Below are positions 43,724-52,318 of a DNA stretch of 64,000 bases, one piece after another. A program made the translations under genes and the position numbers. This stretch comes from Bacteroidaceae bacterium. Its GTDB lineage: Bacteria > Bacteroidota > Bacteroidia > Bacteroidales > Bacteroidaceae. The stretch is from assembly GCA_017557635.1 (NCBI GenBank), contig JAFYYH010000016.1, positions 62,001 to 126,000 on the forward strand, given 5' to 3'. Positions within the stretch are counted from its first letter, which is position 1. Each line of letters starts with the position of its first letter. The notes beneath the pieces were generated by a model. That model made no database searches, was not told the origin of the DNA, and saw only the letters and a list, made by a program, of their open reading frames with translations.

Positions 43724-44868
43724 CAGAGTCGTTGCATTACTCGTTTAACCATTACATCCTTCCAGGTGTGGTAGTCATCGGCCAGGATATGCTTACGTGC
43801 CTCACCGACCAGCCACAGGTAGAATGCCAGATTGTGAACCGATGCAATCATCAGTGCCAGGTACTCCTGTGCCTTGAACAGATGATGCAGATAAGCCTTT
43901 GTGTAGAGAGTGTCCACGCGTGATGCGCCATCGGCCTCAATAGGCTCGAATACATCCTCCCACTTTTTGTTGCGTATGTTTATGATGCCGTCCTTGGTGA
44001 ACAGCATGGCGTTGCGGCCGTTGCGGGTGGGCATTACGCAGTCAAACATATCTACGCCTAATCCTATGGCTTCCAGTATGTTGGCGGGGGTGCCTACGCC
44101 CATCAGGTAACGCGGCTTGTCCTGCGGCAGGATGCCGTGAACCAGGTCAATCATCTCATACATCACCTCGGTGGGCTCACCTACGGCAAGACCGCCAATG
44201 GCATTGCCTTCGGCCCCTTTTGAAGCTATGTATTCGGCCGATTTGGCCCTGAGATCCTTGTAGACGCAACCCTGAACGATGGGGAACAGGGCCTGGTGAT
44301 AACCGTACTTGGGCTCAGTCTCGTTGAAGCGGTCAAAGCAGCGGTCCAGCCAGCGGTGCGTGCGCTCCATTGACTGCTTGGCGTACTTGAATTCGGCGGT
44401 GCCGGGGCAGCACTCATCAAATGCCATGATGATATCGGCTCCGATGGTACGCTCTATGTCCATCACACGCTCGGGGGTGAACAGGTGACGTGAACCGTCG
44501 ATGTGTGACTGGAATGTCACGCCCTCCTCAGTCATCTTTCTGAGACCGGTCAGCGAGAATACCTGGAAGCCGCCGCTGTCAGTCAGCATGGGACGGTCAA
44601 ATCCGTTGAATTTGTGCAATCCACCGGCTTTTTCCAGGACCTCAAGTCCGGGACGCAGATAGAGGTGATAGGTGTTGCCCAATATAATCTGGGCTTTTAT
44701 ATCGTCCTTCAGTTCAGGCAGATGCACGGCCTTGACGGAGCCTACGGTACCTACAGGCATGAAAATGGGAGTCTGGATAACTCCGTGGTCTGTAGTTATC
44801 TTTCCGGCTCTGGCGTGGCTGGTGGCGTCAGTGTGCTGAAGCTCGAATGTCAGTTTGTTCTCAGACAA
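43723..44868 (-). CDS. tgt: tRNA-guanine transglycosylase
   Basis: A 381-residue Tgt that exchanges guanine-34 of GUN tRNAs for a queuosine precursor. Catalytic Asp residues are in LTDSGGFQVFSL (about 92) and FDCVMPTRNGR. The family's zinc site (CxCxxC...H) is missing its cysteines: the region reads EADGASRVDTLYTKAYLHHL (about 310-330), although the histidines and the HNLAFY segment remain. I recall this variant as common in Bacteroidetes. It lies 4 nt after lon. A putative queuosine-precursor transporter is at the right window edge, pointing to salvage. Confidence 0.93.
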   Translation of the reverse strand: MSENKLTFELQHTDATSHARAGKITTDHGVIQTPIFMPVGTVGSVKAVHLPELKDDIKAQIILGNTYHLYLRPGLEVLEKAGGLHKFNGFDRPMLTDSGGFQVFSLTGLRKMTEEGVTFQSHIDGSRHLFTPERVMDIERTIGADIIMAFDECCPGTAEFKYAKQSMERTHRWLDRCFDRFNETEPKYGYHQALFPIVQGCVYKDLRAKSAEYIASKGAEGNAIGGLAVGEPTEVMYEMIDLVHGILPQDKPRYLMGVGTPANILEAIGLGVDMFDCVMPTRNGRNAMLFTKDGIINIRNKKWEDVFEPIEADGASRVDTLYTKAYLHHLFKAQEYLALMIASVHNLAFYLWLVGEARKHILADDYHTWKDVMVKRVMQRL

Positions 44869-44872
44869 GGCT

Positions 44873-47344
44873 TTACTTTTGAGTTTCTTTTATTGGGACT
44901 ATCTCCTGGGCGTTCTTGACCTTCTCGTCAAGCAGTGCAATCTTCCAGACCTCACTTATCTCGCTGACGTAGTGGAACTCAACGCCCTTCAGGTACTCGG
45001 CCGGTATCTCCTCGATGTCGCGCTTGTTCTCGGCGCAAAGTATGATATCGGTTATGCCGGCACGTTTGGCGGCCAGAATCTTCTCACGGATACCGCCTAC
45101 GGGCAGAACCTTTCCGCGAAGCGTTATCTCACCGGTCATGGCCAGGTTGGCACGGACCTTACGCTGAGTGAAGGCCGATGCTATTGACGTTGCCATCGTA
45201 ATACCTGCCGACGGACCGTCCTTGGGAATGGCACCCTCAGGTACGTGGATGTGAACGTTCCATGAGTTGAATACGGTAGGATCAAGCTTGAGCAGTCCTG
45301 CATGTGAGCGTATGTACTCCATTGCCAGCATTGCAGATTCCTTCATCACGTCGCCAAGGTTACCGGTAAGTGTCAGCTTGCCCTCCTTGCCGCGGCTCAG
45401 GCTGGTCTCCACGAACAGGATCTCACCGCCAACGGCAGTCCAGGCAAGACCGGTTACCACACCGGCATAGTCATTACCCTGATACTTGTCGCGGGAGTAG
45501 GGCTTGGTACCCAGAAGTTCCTTAAGATCTGTAGGTTTCACCGTCATTTTGGCCTGCTCGGCGTTATCGGCATAACGGCATGCGGTCTTGCGGCATATCT
45601 TGCCGATCTTCTTCTCGAGTTCACGTACACCTGATTCACGGGTGTAGTTCTCGATGATTGACTCAATGGCCGGCTTGGTAATGGCCAGAGAGCCCTTCTT
45701 GAGACCGTTGGCCTCCATCTCCTTGGGAATGAGGTGGCGCTTGGCAATCTCAATCTTCTCCTCGGTGATATATCCGCTCACCTCAATTATCTCCATACGG
45801 TCCAGCAGAGGAGCGGGGATGGTGTTGAGGTTATTGGCGGTGGCTATGAACATAACCTTTGACAGGTCATAGTCAATATCCAGATAGTTGTCGTGGAATG
45901 CGTTGTTCTGCTCGGGGTCAAGTACCTCAAGCAGGGCCGATGAGGGATCACCCTGGTTGGTCATCTGGCTAACCTTGTCAATCTCGTCAAGTATGAAGAC
46001 GGGGTTGGATGAACCGGCCTTGACCAGCCCCTTTATTATGCGTCCGGGCATGGCGCCGATGTATGTCTTGCGGTGTCCGCGGATTTCGGCTTCGTCATGC
46101 AGACCGCCCAGCGATATACGTACGTATTTGCGCTTCAGGGCGTTTGCTATTGAAAGTCCAAGTGATGTCTTGCCAACTCCGGGAGGGCCGTAAAGGCAGA
46201 GGATGGGTGACTTGAAATCACCGCGCAGTTTCATTACTGCAAGGTGCTCAAGAATACGCTCCTTAACCTTCTCCAGTCCGTAATGGTCCTTGTCAAGGGC
46301 CTTGCGGGCGTTGCTCATGTCAAGGTTATCCTTTGTATATTCACCCCACGGCAGGCTCAGTACGGTCTGCAGGTATGAGAGCTGTACGTTGTAGTCAGGT
46401 GACTGTGAGTTGGTGCGCTCCAGCTTGAGGAGTTCCTTGTCAAATATCTTGCGGACATCTTCACTCCATTTCTTCTGTCCTGCCTTGAGGCGCATCTCCT
46501 CGATATCCTGGTCCTGGACGCTTCCGCCCAGCTCGTCCTGGATATTCTTGAGCTCCTGCTGCAGGAAGTACTCTTTCTGCTGCTTGTCAATGTCCTCATG
46601 GGTGCGGCGCTGGATGCTCATCTTGAGCTCGGCCAGCTGTATCTCACGGTTAAGCAGTGAGAGCAGTGTCAGAGCGCGGCTTGAGCATGTCGCTTCACGC
46701 AGCAGACGTGCCTTCTCCTTAACCTCAAACGGCAGGTTGGCGCATATGAAGTTGATCAGGAACAGTCCGTTGGAGATATTCTTGAGTGCGAAAGCTGCAT
46801 CGGGCTGAATGTTCTCGGACAGCTTTACGTATTTGATTGCGGCATCCTTGCAGGAATCAACTATCGCCTTGAACTCCTTGCTGCGGGTAGGGGGCAGAAC
46901 CTCGGGGAAGAGATCGGCTGTACCTACCAGGTAGGGCTTGTCACTGACAATGCTGCGCAGTTTGATACGCTGCATGCCCTGGAGTACTACCGTTGTGGTC
47001 TGGTCCGGCATGTCGAATACGCGGATGACCTTAGCCAGTACACCGACTGTGTAGAGGTCGTTCAGTCCCGGATTCTCAGTGTCGGGATCCTTCTGGCATA
47101 CAACAGCTATCTGCTTGCTCTCTGCCGATGCGTTCTGTATGAGTTTGAGTGACGATTTGCGGCCTACGGTTACGGGCATCACAACAGTGGGGAACAGTAC
47201 CATGTTCCTGAGCGGAAGCACGGGTACAACCTCGTCCAGTTCAGCGTCAAAAAGTCCGTTTTCGTTGCCGTCAAAGTCTGCTATCATTGAGAAAGCGGGA
47301 TTTGACTCGTCGAAAGTTTCTTCAGATTGTTTCTTCGTCCACAT
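44873..47344 (-). CDS. lon: ATP-dependent Lon protease
   Basis: An 823-residue Lon (LonA): N-terminal substrate-binding domain (about 40-240), a coiled coil, AAA+ module with Walker A GPPGVGKT (about 388-395), and the proteolytic domain with the catalytic dyad Ser712 (KDGPSAG) and Lys755 (GGIREK). The 43-residue dyad spacing equals that of E. coli Lon. It degrades misfolded and regulatory proteins. It is the first gene of the operon lon-tgt-lptF-rhlE-propeller. A tandem 11-bp repeat (ATTCTGCAAAT at 47350-47360 and 47361-47371) overlaps its promoter. Confidence 0.97.
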   Translation of the reverse strand: MWTKKQSEETFDESNPAFSMIADFDGNENGLFDAELDEVVPVLPLRNMVLFPTVVMPVTVGRKSSLKLIQNASAESKQIAVVCQKDPDTENPGLNDLYTVGVLAKVIRVFDMPDQTTTVVLQGMQRIKLRSIVSDKPYLVGTADLFPEVLPPTRSKEFKAIVDSCKDAAIKYVKLSENIQPDAAFALKNISNGLFLINFICANLPFEVKEKARLLREATCSSRALTLLSLLNREIQLAELKMSIQRRTHEDIDKQQKEYFLQQELKNIQDELGGSVQDQDIEEMRLKAGQKKWSEDVRKIFDKELLKLERTNSQSPDYNVQLSYLQTVLSLPWGEYTKDNLDMSNARKALDKDHYGLEKVKERILEHLAVMKLRGDFKSPILCLYGPPGVGKTSLGLSIANALKRKYVRISLGGLHDEAEIRGHRKTYIGAMPGRIIKGLVKAGSSNPVFILDEIDKVSQMTNQGDPSSALLEVLDPEQNNAFHDNYLDIDYDLSKVMFIATANNLNTIPAPLLDRMEIIEVSGYITEEKIEIAKRHLIPKEMEANGLKKGSLAITKPAIESIIENYTRESGVRELEKKIGKICRKTACRYADNAEQAKMTVKPTDLKELLGTKPYSRDKYQGNDYAGVVTGLAWTAVGGEILFVETSLSRGKEGKLTLTGNLGDVMKESAMLAMEYIRSHAGLLKLDPTVFNSWNVHIHVPEGAIPKDGPSAGITMATSIASAFTQRKVRANLAMTGEITLRGKVLPVGGIREKILAAKRAGITDIILCAENKRDIEEIPAEYLKGVEFHYVSEISEVWKIALLDEKVKNAQEIVPIKETQK

Positions 47345-47349
47345 AAATC

Positions 47350-47374
47350 ATTCTGCAAATATTCTGCAAATTTA
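47350..47374 (-). promoter_or_regulatory. lon promoter with tandem 11-bp repeat
   Basis: Two head-to-tail copies of ATTCTGCAAAT fill 47350-47371. On the minus strand the second gives a -7 box TAAATTTG (47367-47374) ending 22 nt before the ATG, and the first gives a weaker AATATTTG. The repeat could be a twin promoter or an operator. Confidence 0.5.
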
Positions 47375-47436
47375 GATAATTACGCGCACGTAACAGCTAT
47401 TTATGCCGTCAAAAGGGGTGAATAAAACAAAAAAAG

Positions 47437-47444
47437 TAATTTTG
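47437..47444 (+). promoter_or_regulatory. -7 box (TAATTTTG) for trmN6
   Basis: The box ends 21 nt before the ATG at 47466 and lies inside an open frame from 47403, ruling out that longer start. Confidence 0.6.
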
Positions 47445-47465
47445 CAGTGTATTTTGTCACTCCCG

Positions 47466-48170
47466 ATGTCGAACCAGTACTTTGATTTCAAACGTTTCAG
47501 GATAGAGCAGGACAAGTGCTCCATGAAGGTGGGAACCGACGGTGTCCTGCTGGGTGCCTGGTTTCCGATGGAATCGGGAAAAAACGTCCTGGATGTGGGT
47601 TCCGGCACCGGACTGGTGGCAATCATGGCGGCTCAACGCGGCGCCTCAAGCGTAACGGCGGTCGAAATTGACCCACAAGCCTCAGAACAGGCATTTCAGA
47701 ATGCCGCAAATTCAGAATGGAGCGACCGGATTTTTGTGCAAGGTGTTGATTATGCCCATTTCACCGCCGAAATCAGGTTTGACCGCATAGTCAGCAATCC
47801 GCCGTACTTCCGCGACTCCCTGCGCTGCCCAGATTCGGGCCGCAATGCCGCACGTCACAATGACTCACTCAGTTACGAGACTCTGGTCCGATGCTCGGCC
47901 GCTCTTTTAGCACCTGACGGACTGCTTTGTGTAGTGCTTCCCTTTGACGCGGTAGGTGAGTTTACAAAGTGTGCCGCAACCCAAGGGTTGAACCTGTGCC
48001 GCAGGACCGATGTCATCACCGCTCCGGGCAAGCAGCCCAAGCGCTCGCTTCTGGCTTTCGGCAAACAGAAAACAGAACTCATAACTGAGGTTCTTGCCAT
48101 GTGCGGATCCGATGGGAAAGAGACATCGGACTACATTAATCTTGTAAGGGATTTTTACCTTAAATACTAG
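47466..48170 (+). CDS. trmN6: tRNA1(Val) (adenine-37-N6)-methyltransferase-like protein
   Basis: A 234-residue class I methyltransferase of the YfiC/TrmN6 family: FRFRIEQD-like start (FKRFRIEQDKCSMKVGTDGVLLGAW), SAM motif DVGSGTGLVAIM (about residues 44-55) and the N6-adenine catalytic motif SNPPYF (about 110-115). It probably methylates A37 of tRNA-Val. The start is set by the promoter box. The stop overlaps the convergent lipid kinase gene by 4 nt. Confidence 0.9.
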   Translation: MSNQYFDFKRFRIEQDKCSMKVGTDGVLLGAWFPMESGKNVLDVGSGTGLVAIMAAQRGASSVTAVEIDPQASEQAFQNAANSEWSDRIFVQGVDYAHFTAEIRFDRIVSNPPYFRDSLRCPDSGRNAARHNDSLSYETLVRCSAALLAPDGLLCVVLPFDAVGEFTKCAATQGLNLCRRTDVITAPGKQPKRSLLAFGKQKTELITEVLAMCGSDGKETSDYINLVRDFYLKY

Positions 48171-49066
48171 ATCCTGCGGCGTTTGTCCGGGATGAGTACC
48201 TTAAGCCCTCCCTTGATCATCTTCACATGGATTTGCTTACCCAGGGTCACGGGCTCGCCGTCGTAGTGGGCCGGTCCGTCCGAGTCACGTGTTATGGTCA
48301 TATGGGAACACTTGCGCACTGTTACCTTGGGGTTGCGGTCAATCATTTTGTTGAACAGTTGGAAGGCCATGAGCGGTGCATCCAGGGGCGTGAACGGATG
48401 TATCACGACTACGTCCATCAGACCGTCCTGCATGGATGCCGTGGGTGCTATGAAGGCGTTGTTGCCCCACTGGTCGGCATTGGCACAGGTTACTATGAAA
48501 CAGTCAAATGTCTCGCTCGAGTTGTCGAATGAGAGCTTGTAGGTCTTATCCTTATAGGTCGCTATTTCCCGGAGAATGCTCTCCATGTAGGTGAGTACTC
48601 CGCGGGTTCCGGCTTTTGAGAACGTATCGGTTACTTTGGCATCGAACCCGACTCCGCAGGTGCAGAAGAAGGGATGATTATCAATCATTCCGTAATCGAT
48701 TTCGGAGAATATTGATTTGTCAAGCCATTTTACTGCCTTGAAGGGATCCATGGGGATTCCCAGATGGCGAGCAAGACCGTTGCCCGAACCGCAGGGGATT
48801 ATGCCCAATGCGGTGTTTGTTCCTATCAGTCCGCGACCAACTTCGTTGACGGTTCCGTCGCCTCCTACGGCTATGACCGCATCGTAGTTTTGGGCGGCAT
48901 ATTGGCGGGCAAGTTCGGTGGCGTGTCCGCTGTACTGGGTTGAAACTATGCTGAAATCATAGAGGTCGCGGTTTACAAAACGCTCTATAATCGGAATGAC
49001 AGGTATGAGCCTGATTGTTCCCGACGTCGGGTTGTAAACAAACACTATTTTCCTCTTGGGATTCAT
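48167..49066 (-). CDS. Diacylglycerol/sphingosine kinase-type lipid kinase
   Basis: A 299-residue lipid kinase with the DAGK catalytic signature VAVGGDGTVNEVG (about residues 58-70), the NPTSG start motif near 12 and GSGNGLARHLG (about 92-102). It would phosphorylate a lipid hydroxyl such as diacylglycerol or a sphingoid base. Divergence from spt (83 bp apart, both with -7 boxes) suggests a link to sphingolipid metabolism; that is inference from position. Confidence 0.85.
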   Translation of the reverse strand: MNPKRKIVFVYNPTSGTIRLIPVIPIIERFVNRDLYDFSIVSTQYSGHATELARQYAAQNYDAVIAVGGDGTVNEVGRGLIGTNTALGIIPCGSGNGLARHLGIPMDPFKAVKWLDKSIFSEIDYGMIDNHPFFCTCGVGFDAKVTDTFSKAGTRGVLTYMESILREIATYKDKTYKLSFDNSSETFDCFIVTCANADQWGNNAFIAPTASMQDGLMDVVVIHPFTPLDAPLMAFQLFNKMIDRNPKVTVRKCSHMTITRDSDGPAHYDGEPVTLGKQIHVKMIKGGLKVLIPDKRRRI

Positions 49067-49094
49067 GAATTCAGCATAATTATAAATAGCGGTG

Positions 49095-49102
49095 CGAAGA
49101 TA
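49095..49102 (-). promoter_or_regulatory. -7 box (TATCTTCG) for the lipid kinase
   Basis: Minus-strand TATCTTCG ending 28 nt before the ATG at 49066. Confidence 0.5.
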
Positions 49103-49134
49103 GCGAAAAAGATTGCAGCAATCGGCAAAATGAC

Positions 49135-49142
49135 TAATTTTG
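49135..49142 (+). promoter_or_regulatory. -7 box (TAATTTTG) close to the spt start
   Basis: The box ends 7 nt before the spt ATG, implying a leaderless or nearly leaderless transcript. Confidence 0.55.
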
Positions 49143-49149
49143 CGCCGTT

Positions 49150-50337
49150 ATGAGCAAACTTAGCGAAAGATGTGCACAATATACTCTCCCACAGGAGGGT
49201 AAGGCACAGGGCATATATCCGTATCACAGGTGTATTTCGAGCCAGCAGGATACGGAGGTTATCATGGAGGGACGCAAGGTCCTTATGTTCGGTTCCAACT
49301 CTTATCTTGGACTGACCAATCATCCAAAAGTAATTGAGGCTGCAGTTGAGGCTGCAAAGAAATACGGTACCGGTTGCGCCGGTTCGCGTTACCTGAACGG
49401 TACACTGGACCTGCACAAGGATTTTGAGGCCGAACTTGCCGAATTCGTGGGCAAGGAGGATGCCATGATATTCAGCACCGGATTCCAGACCAATCTTGGC
49501 ACCATTTCATGTCTGATGGGTCGTGATGATTATGTTGTCTGTGACGATCTGGATCATGCATCAATCGTGGATGGCCGACGCCTCTCATTTGCCAAGCCGC
49601 TCAAGTTCAAGCATAACGATATGGCATCGCTTGAGAAGACTCTGCAACGCTGTGAGCCCGATTCGCTCAAACTGGTAGTGGTGGACGGCGTTTTCAGCAT
49701 GGAGGGTGACTTGGCCGATCTGCCCGGAATCGTAGCCCTGAAGGACAAGTACAACTGTGCCATCATGGTGGACGAGGCTCACGGACTGGGCGTTATGGGT
49801 GACCACGGACGCGGCGTCTGCAACCACTTCGGTCTTACCGATCAGGTGGATATCATTATGGGTACATTCAGCAAGTCACTGGCTGCCATAGGCGGTTTCA
49901 TTGCGGCCGATGCCTCCATAATCAACTGGGTGCGTCACCACTCACGCTCATACATTTTCAGCGCCAGCAACACTCCTGCAGCAACCGCAGCCGCACGTGC
50001 CGCACTGCAGATTATGAAGAACGAGCCCGAGCGCATTGCTCATCTGTGGGACCTTACCAACTACGCTCTCAATAACTTCCGTCAGCTGGGATTTGAGATC
50101 GGTAACACATCGACCCCCATCATTCCGCTGTATATCAGGGATTTCTACAAGACATTCTTTATTACCAAGATGCTGTTTGAGGAGGGCGTGTTCGTGAATC
50201 CGGTTATTCCGCCGGCATGCGCCCCCGAGGATACCCTGATCCGCTTCTCGCTCATGGCAACTCACACCAAAGAGCAGATCGACATCGCTACCGAGAAGCT
50301 GGTCAAGTGCTTCAAGGCATACGAAATCCTGAAATAA
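49150..50337 (+). CDS. spt: Serine palmitoyltransferase (alpha-oxoamine synthase family)
   Basis: A 395-residue PLP enzyme of the alpha-oxoamine synthase family. The PLP lysine is Lys242 (GTFSKSLAAIGG), with DEAHGLGVMG at about 208-217, HASI at about 136 and YGTGCAGSR at about 72-80. Its sequence, length and context match Bacteroidetes SPT, which condenses serine with an acyl-CoA to begin sphingolipid synthesis, rather than BioF (biotin) or Kbl. The start ATG is close to its promoter. It ends in the hairpin at 50339. Confidence 0.85.
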   Translation: MSKLSERCAQYTLPQEGKAQGIYPYHRCISSQQDTEVIMEGRKVLMFGSNSYLGLTNHPKVIEAAVEAAKKYGTGCAGSRYLNGTLDLHKDFEAELAEFVGKEDAMIFSTGFQTNLGTISCLMGRDDYVVCDDLDHASIVDGRRLSFAKPLKFKHNDMASLEKTLQRCEPDSLKLVVVDGVFSMEGDLADLPGIVALKDKYNCAIMVDEAHGLGVMGDHGRGVCNHFGLTDQVDIIMGTFSKSLAAIGGFIAADASIINWVRHHSRSYIFSASNTPAATAAARAALQIMKNEPERIAHLWDLTNYALNNFRQLGFEIGNTSTPIIPLYIRDFYKTFFITKMLFEEGVFVNPVIPPACAPEDTLIRFSLMATHTKEQIDIATEKLVKCFKAYEILK

Positions 50338-50338
50338 G

Positions 50339-50364
50339 AAAAGGAGCCAAGCGGCTCCTTTTTT
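50339..50364. terminator. Terminator between spt and tRNA-Pro
   Basis: A 10-bp stem (AAAAGGAGCC / GGCTCCTTTT) with an AAGC loop and a T run. It also has an A run on the 5' side, so it can end the tRNA transcript coming the other way (the tRNA 3' end is at 50367). Confidence 0.88.
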
Positions 50365-50366
50365 CG

Positions 50367-50441
50367 TCGGGATGAAAGGATTCGAACCTTCGACCACCTG
50401 GTCCCAAACCAGGCATTCTAACCGGACTGAACTACATCCCG
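50367..50441 (-). tRNA. trnP: tRNA-Pro (anticodon UGG)
   Basis: Minus-strand cloverleaf: 7-bp acceptor stem CGGGATG / CATCCCG, anticodon stem CCTGG / CCAGG around TTTGGGA with anticodon TGG (reads proline codons), and a TTCGAATC T-loop. Discriminator base A; CCA is not encoded. A -7 box (TATCTTTG, 50469-50476) ends 27 nt upstream. No integrated element flanks it. Confidence 0.95.
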
Positions 50442-50468
50442 AAAGCCTCTCTTTCCAGAAAAGCGGTG

Positions 50469-50476
50469 CAAAGATA
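50469..50476 (-). promoter_or_regulatory. -7 box (TATCTTTG) for tRNA-Pro
   Basis: Minus-strand consensus box 27 nt upstream of the mature tRNA 5' end. Confidence 0.55.
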
Positions 50477-50519
50477 ATGCATTTTTAATAAAAAAGGTTG
50501 GGGGGTAATAAAAAAGCAG

Positions 50520-50527
50520 TAACTTTG
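50520..50527 (+). promoter_or_regulatory. -7 box (TAACTTTG) for the polyamine operon leader
   Basis: TAACTTTG followed by CGG. It lies 321 nt before the next ATG (50849), whereas most boxes in the window end 7-30 nt before theirs; the excess is filled by a structured leader. Confidence 0.65.
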
Positions 50528-50532
50528 CGGTC

Positions 50533-50784
50533 AGGAAAGCAGAATGGATTGAATCAGAGTTTTCCTATTATTGAGTTGTGCGCATAACGCACATTGTGTA
50601 CGGAAACGTACCCCTTTTTTAAAGTTGGTTACTTTATAACCGCCCGACTTGGAAAACGGTCAATAAGAAGAGTAGTAAAAGTATTTGTTTACTATATAGA
50701 CTCTGATTTGAAAGTACAAAGGCCTTACTGCCCGCGTACCGAAGACGTAAACAAGAGAGGTTTTATTGTTTATGTCTTTTTTTT
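50533..50784 (+). ncRNA. Structured leader RNA with terminator: candidate riboswitch or attenuator of the polyamine operon (or a separate sRNA)
   Basis: Pairings read by eye: AATCAGAGT (50552-50560) with ACTCTGATT (50700-50708) closes a multibranched domain; inside, TTATTGA (50568-50574) pairs with TCAATAA (50660-50666). Hairpins GTGCG-CATAA-CGCAC, GTACG-GAAA-CGTAC and GGTTA-CTTTA-TAACC lie within. A further hairpin pairs TAGTAAA (50673-50679) with TTTACTA (50688-50694). The terminator at 50743-50784 follows. TTGTTTAC (50685-50692) can instead pair with GTAAACAA (50747-50754), the terminator's 5' arm, giving an antiterminator that excludes the 50673-50694 hairpin. I do not recognise a known RNA family; 6S RNA or another stand-alone RNA remains possible. 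Confidence 0.6.
50743..50784 (+). terminator. Intrinsic terminator in the polyamine operon leader
   Basis: A 12-bp stem AGACGTAAACAA / TTGTTTATGTCT (one G-T pair), 11-nt loop, then eight T. It lies 65 nt before the arginine decarboxylase ATG, so readthrough is needed to express the operon from the 50520 promoter. I see no second -7 box between the terminator and the ATG. Confidence 0.85.
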
Positions 50785-50848
50785 ATCCCCTCAGATGAGG
50801 GATGGAAAAAAGGCTGGATGGTTGAACTTTTAAAACGTTTTTGAGTAG

Positions 50849-52306
50849 ATGGATCAGCGAAAAGCTCCCGTTTATGAGGCTCTGCAGGAGTTCCGCAGGA
50901 ACAGAGTGGTACCGTTCGATGTACCCGGTCACAAAAGAGGTAGGGGCAACCCCGAACTCGTTTCGCTGCTGGGAAAGCAGTGCGTTGAGTTGGACGTAAA
51001 CTCAATGAAACCCCTGGATAACCTCTGTCATCCCATTTCCGTAATCAAAGAGGCCGAAGAACTGGCTGCCGAGGCATTCGGTGCCGCACACGCATTCCTG
51101 ATGGTGGGTGGTACGACATCGGCCGTACAGACTATGGTGCTTACCGCCTGCAAGAGCGGCGAGAAGATCATCCTGCCGCGTAACGTGCACCGCAGCGTCA
51201 TCAATGCGCTGGTTGTGAACGGCGCAACTCCCATTTACGTAAATCCTGATACTGACAGCCGTCTGGGTATAGCCCTGGGCATGAAGATATCACAGGTGGA
51301 GCGCGCCATCGAGGAGAATCCCGAGGCAAAGGCCATCCTGGTGAACAACCCCACATACTACGGAATCTGCTCCAACCTCAAGAAGATTGTGGAGCTGGCT
51401 CACGAGCACGGAATGATGGTGCTGGTGGACGAGGCTCACGGAACCCACTTCTATTTTGGTGAGGACATGCCTCTTACCGCTATGGCTGCCGGGGCCGATA
51501 TGTCATCGGTCTCAATGCATAAGTCGGGCGGAAGCCTTACGCAGAGCTCGTTCCTGCTTACCGGTCCCGATGTGAGCGCCGGTTATGTGCGTCAGGTGAT
51601 AAACCTCACTCAGACCACCAGCGCATCGTATCTGCTGATTTCAAGTCTTGACATATCACGCCGTAACCTGGCCCTGCGCGGCAAGGAGCTCTTCAGGGAG
51701 GTTATGCGCATTGCCAATTACGCCCGCACCGAGATAAACAAGATAGGCGGCTACTACGCTTACGGCAAGGAGCTGATAAACGGTGACAGCGTATTTGATT
51801 TTGACCCCACCAAACTGACAGTCTACACTTTGGATATCGGCCTTGCAGGCATTGAGGTTTATGACCTGCTGCGTGACGAGTATGACATCCAATTGGAACT
51901 TGGTGATATGGGTAACGTGCTGGCATACATATCGATAGGTGACCGTATGCGTGAGGTTGAGCGTCTGGTGAGCGCGCTGGTTGATGTCAAGCGCCGTTAC
52001 AGCAAGGACCGTTCAGGTCTGTTCGATCATGAGTATATCAATCCGTCTGTGGTCATGACTCCGCAGGAGGCTTTCTACGCTCCCAAGGAGGAGATGATTC
52101 CCATCCGTGAGACCAACGGACGTATATGTACGGAGTTCGTGATGTGTTATCCTCCCGGAATTCCTATCCTGGCCCCGGGTGAGCGCATCACGCAGGAAAT
52201 CATTGACTATATCCTCTACGCAAAGGACAAGGGATGTCAGCTGACAGGTCCCGAGGATGAGAGGGTAGAGCGTCTGAATGTGATTAAGGAAAGTACAACA
52301 TATTGA
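50849..52306 (+). CDS. speA: Arginine decarboxylase, aspartate aminotransferase fold (Orn/Lys/Arg decarboxylase family)
   Basis: A 485-residue PLP enzyme like Bacillus SpeA: PGHKRG near residue 26, GGTTSAVQ (87-94), the PLP-phosphate/ring Asp in DEAHGTH (194) and PLP Lys225 (SMHKSGG), with the C-terminal family domain from about residue 400 (CYPPGIPILAPGE). Assignment to arginine rather than lysine or ornithine rests on the operon, which holds a ureohydrolase but no other agmatine source. It would make agmatine. It is the first gene of a tight five-gene operon (gaps 12, 3, 1 and 8 nt) behind the structured leader. Confidence 0.85.
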   Translation: MDQRKAPVYEALQEFRRNRVVPFDVPGHKRGRGNPELVSLLGKQCVELDVNSMKPLDNLCHPISVIKEAEELAAEAFGAAHAFLMVGGTTSAVQTMVLTACKSGEKIILPRNVHRSVINALVVNGATPIYVNPDTDSRLGIALGMKISQVERAIEENPEAKAILVNNPTYYGICSNLKKIVELAHEHGMMVLVDEAHGTHFYFGEDMPLTAMAAGADMSSVSMHKSGGSLTQSSFLLTGPDVSAGYVRQVINLTQTTSASYLLISSLDISRRNLALRGKELFREVMRIANYARTEINKIGGYYAYGKELINGDSVFDFDPTKLTVYTLDIGLAGIEVYDLLRDEYDIQLELGDMGNVLAYISIGDRMREVERLVSALVDVKRRYSKDRSGLFDHEYINPSVVMTPQEAFYAPKEEMIPIRETNGRICTEFVMCYPPGIPILAPGERITQEIIDYILYAKDKGCQLTGPEDERVERLNVIKESTTY

Positions 52307-52318
52307 TTCTGACTGCCT

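Noticed and set aside
49150-50337. BioF (8-amino-7-oxononanoate synthase) or Kbl for the gene at 49150
   Set aside because: No biotin or threonine-catabolism genes are nearby, and the sequence more closely resembles Bacteroidetes serine palmitoyltransferase; not absolutely excluded.
50367-50441. tRNA-Pro as an integration site
   Set aside because: No duplicated tRNA 3' end or integrase was seen nearby.
50594-50833. A 79-codon open frame within the polyamine operon leader
   Set aside because: It runs across the hairpins and the terminator, has no family resemblance, and its stop falls just before speA. The structured-RNA reading explains the region better.
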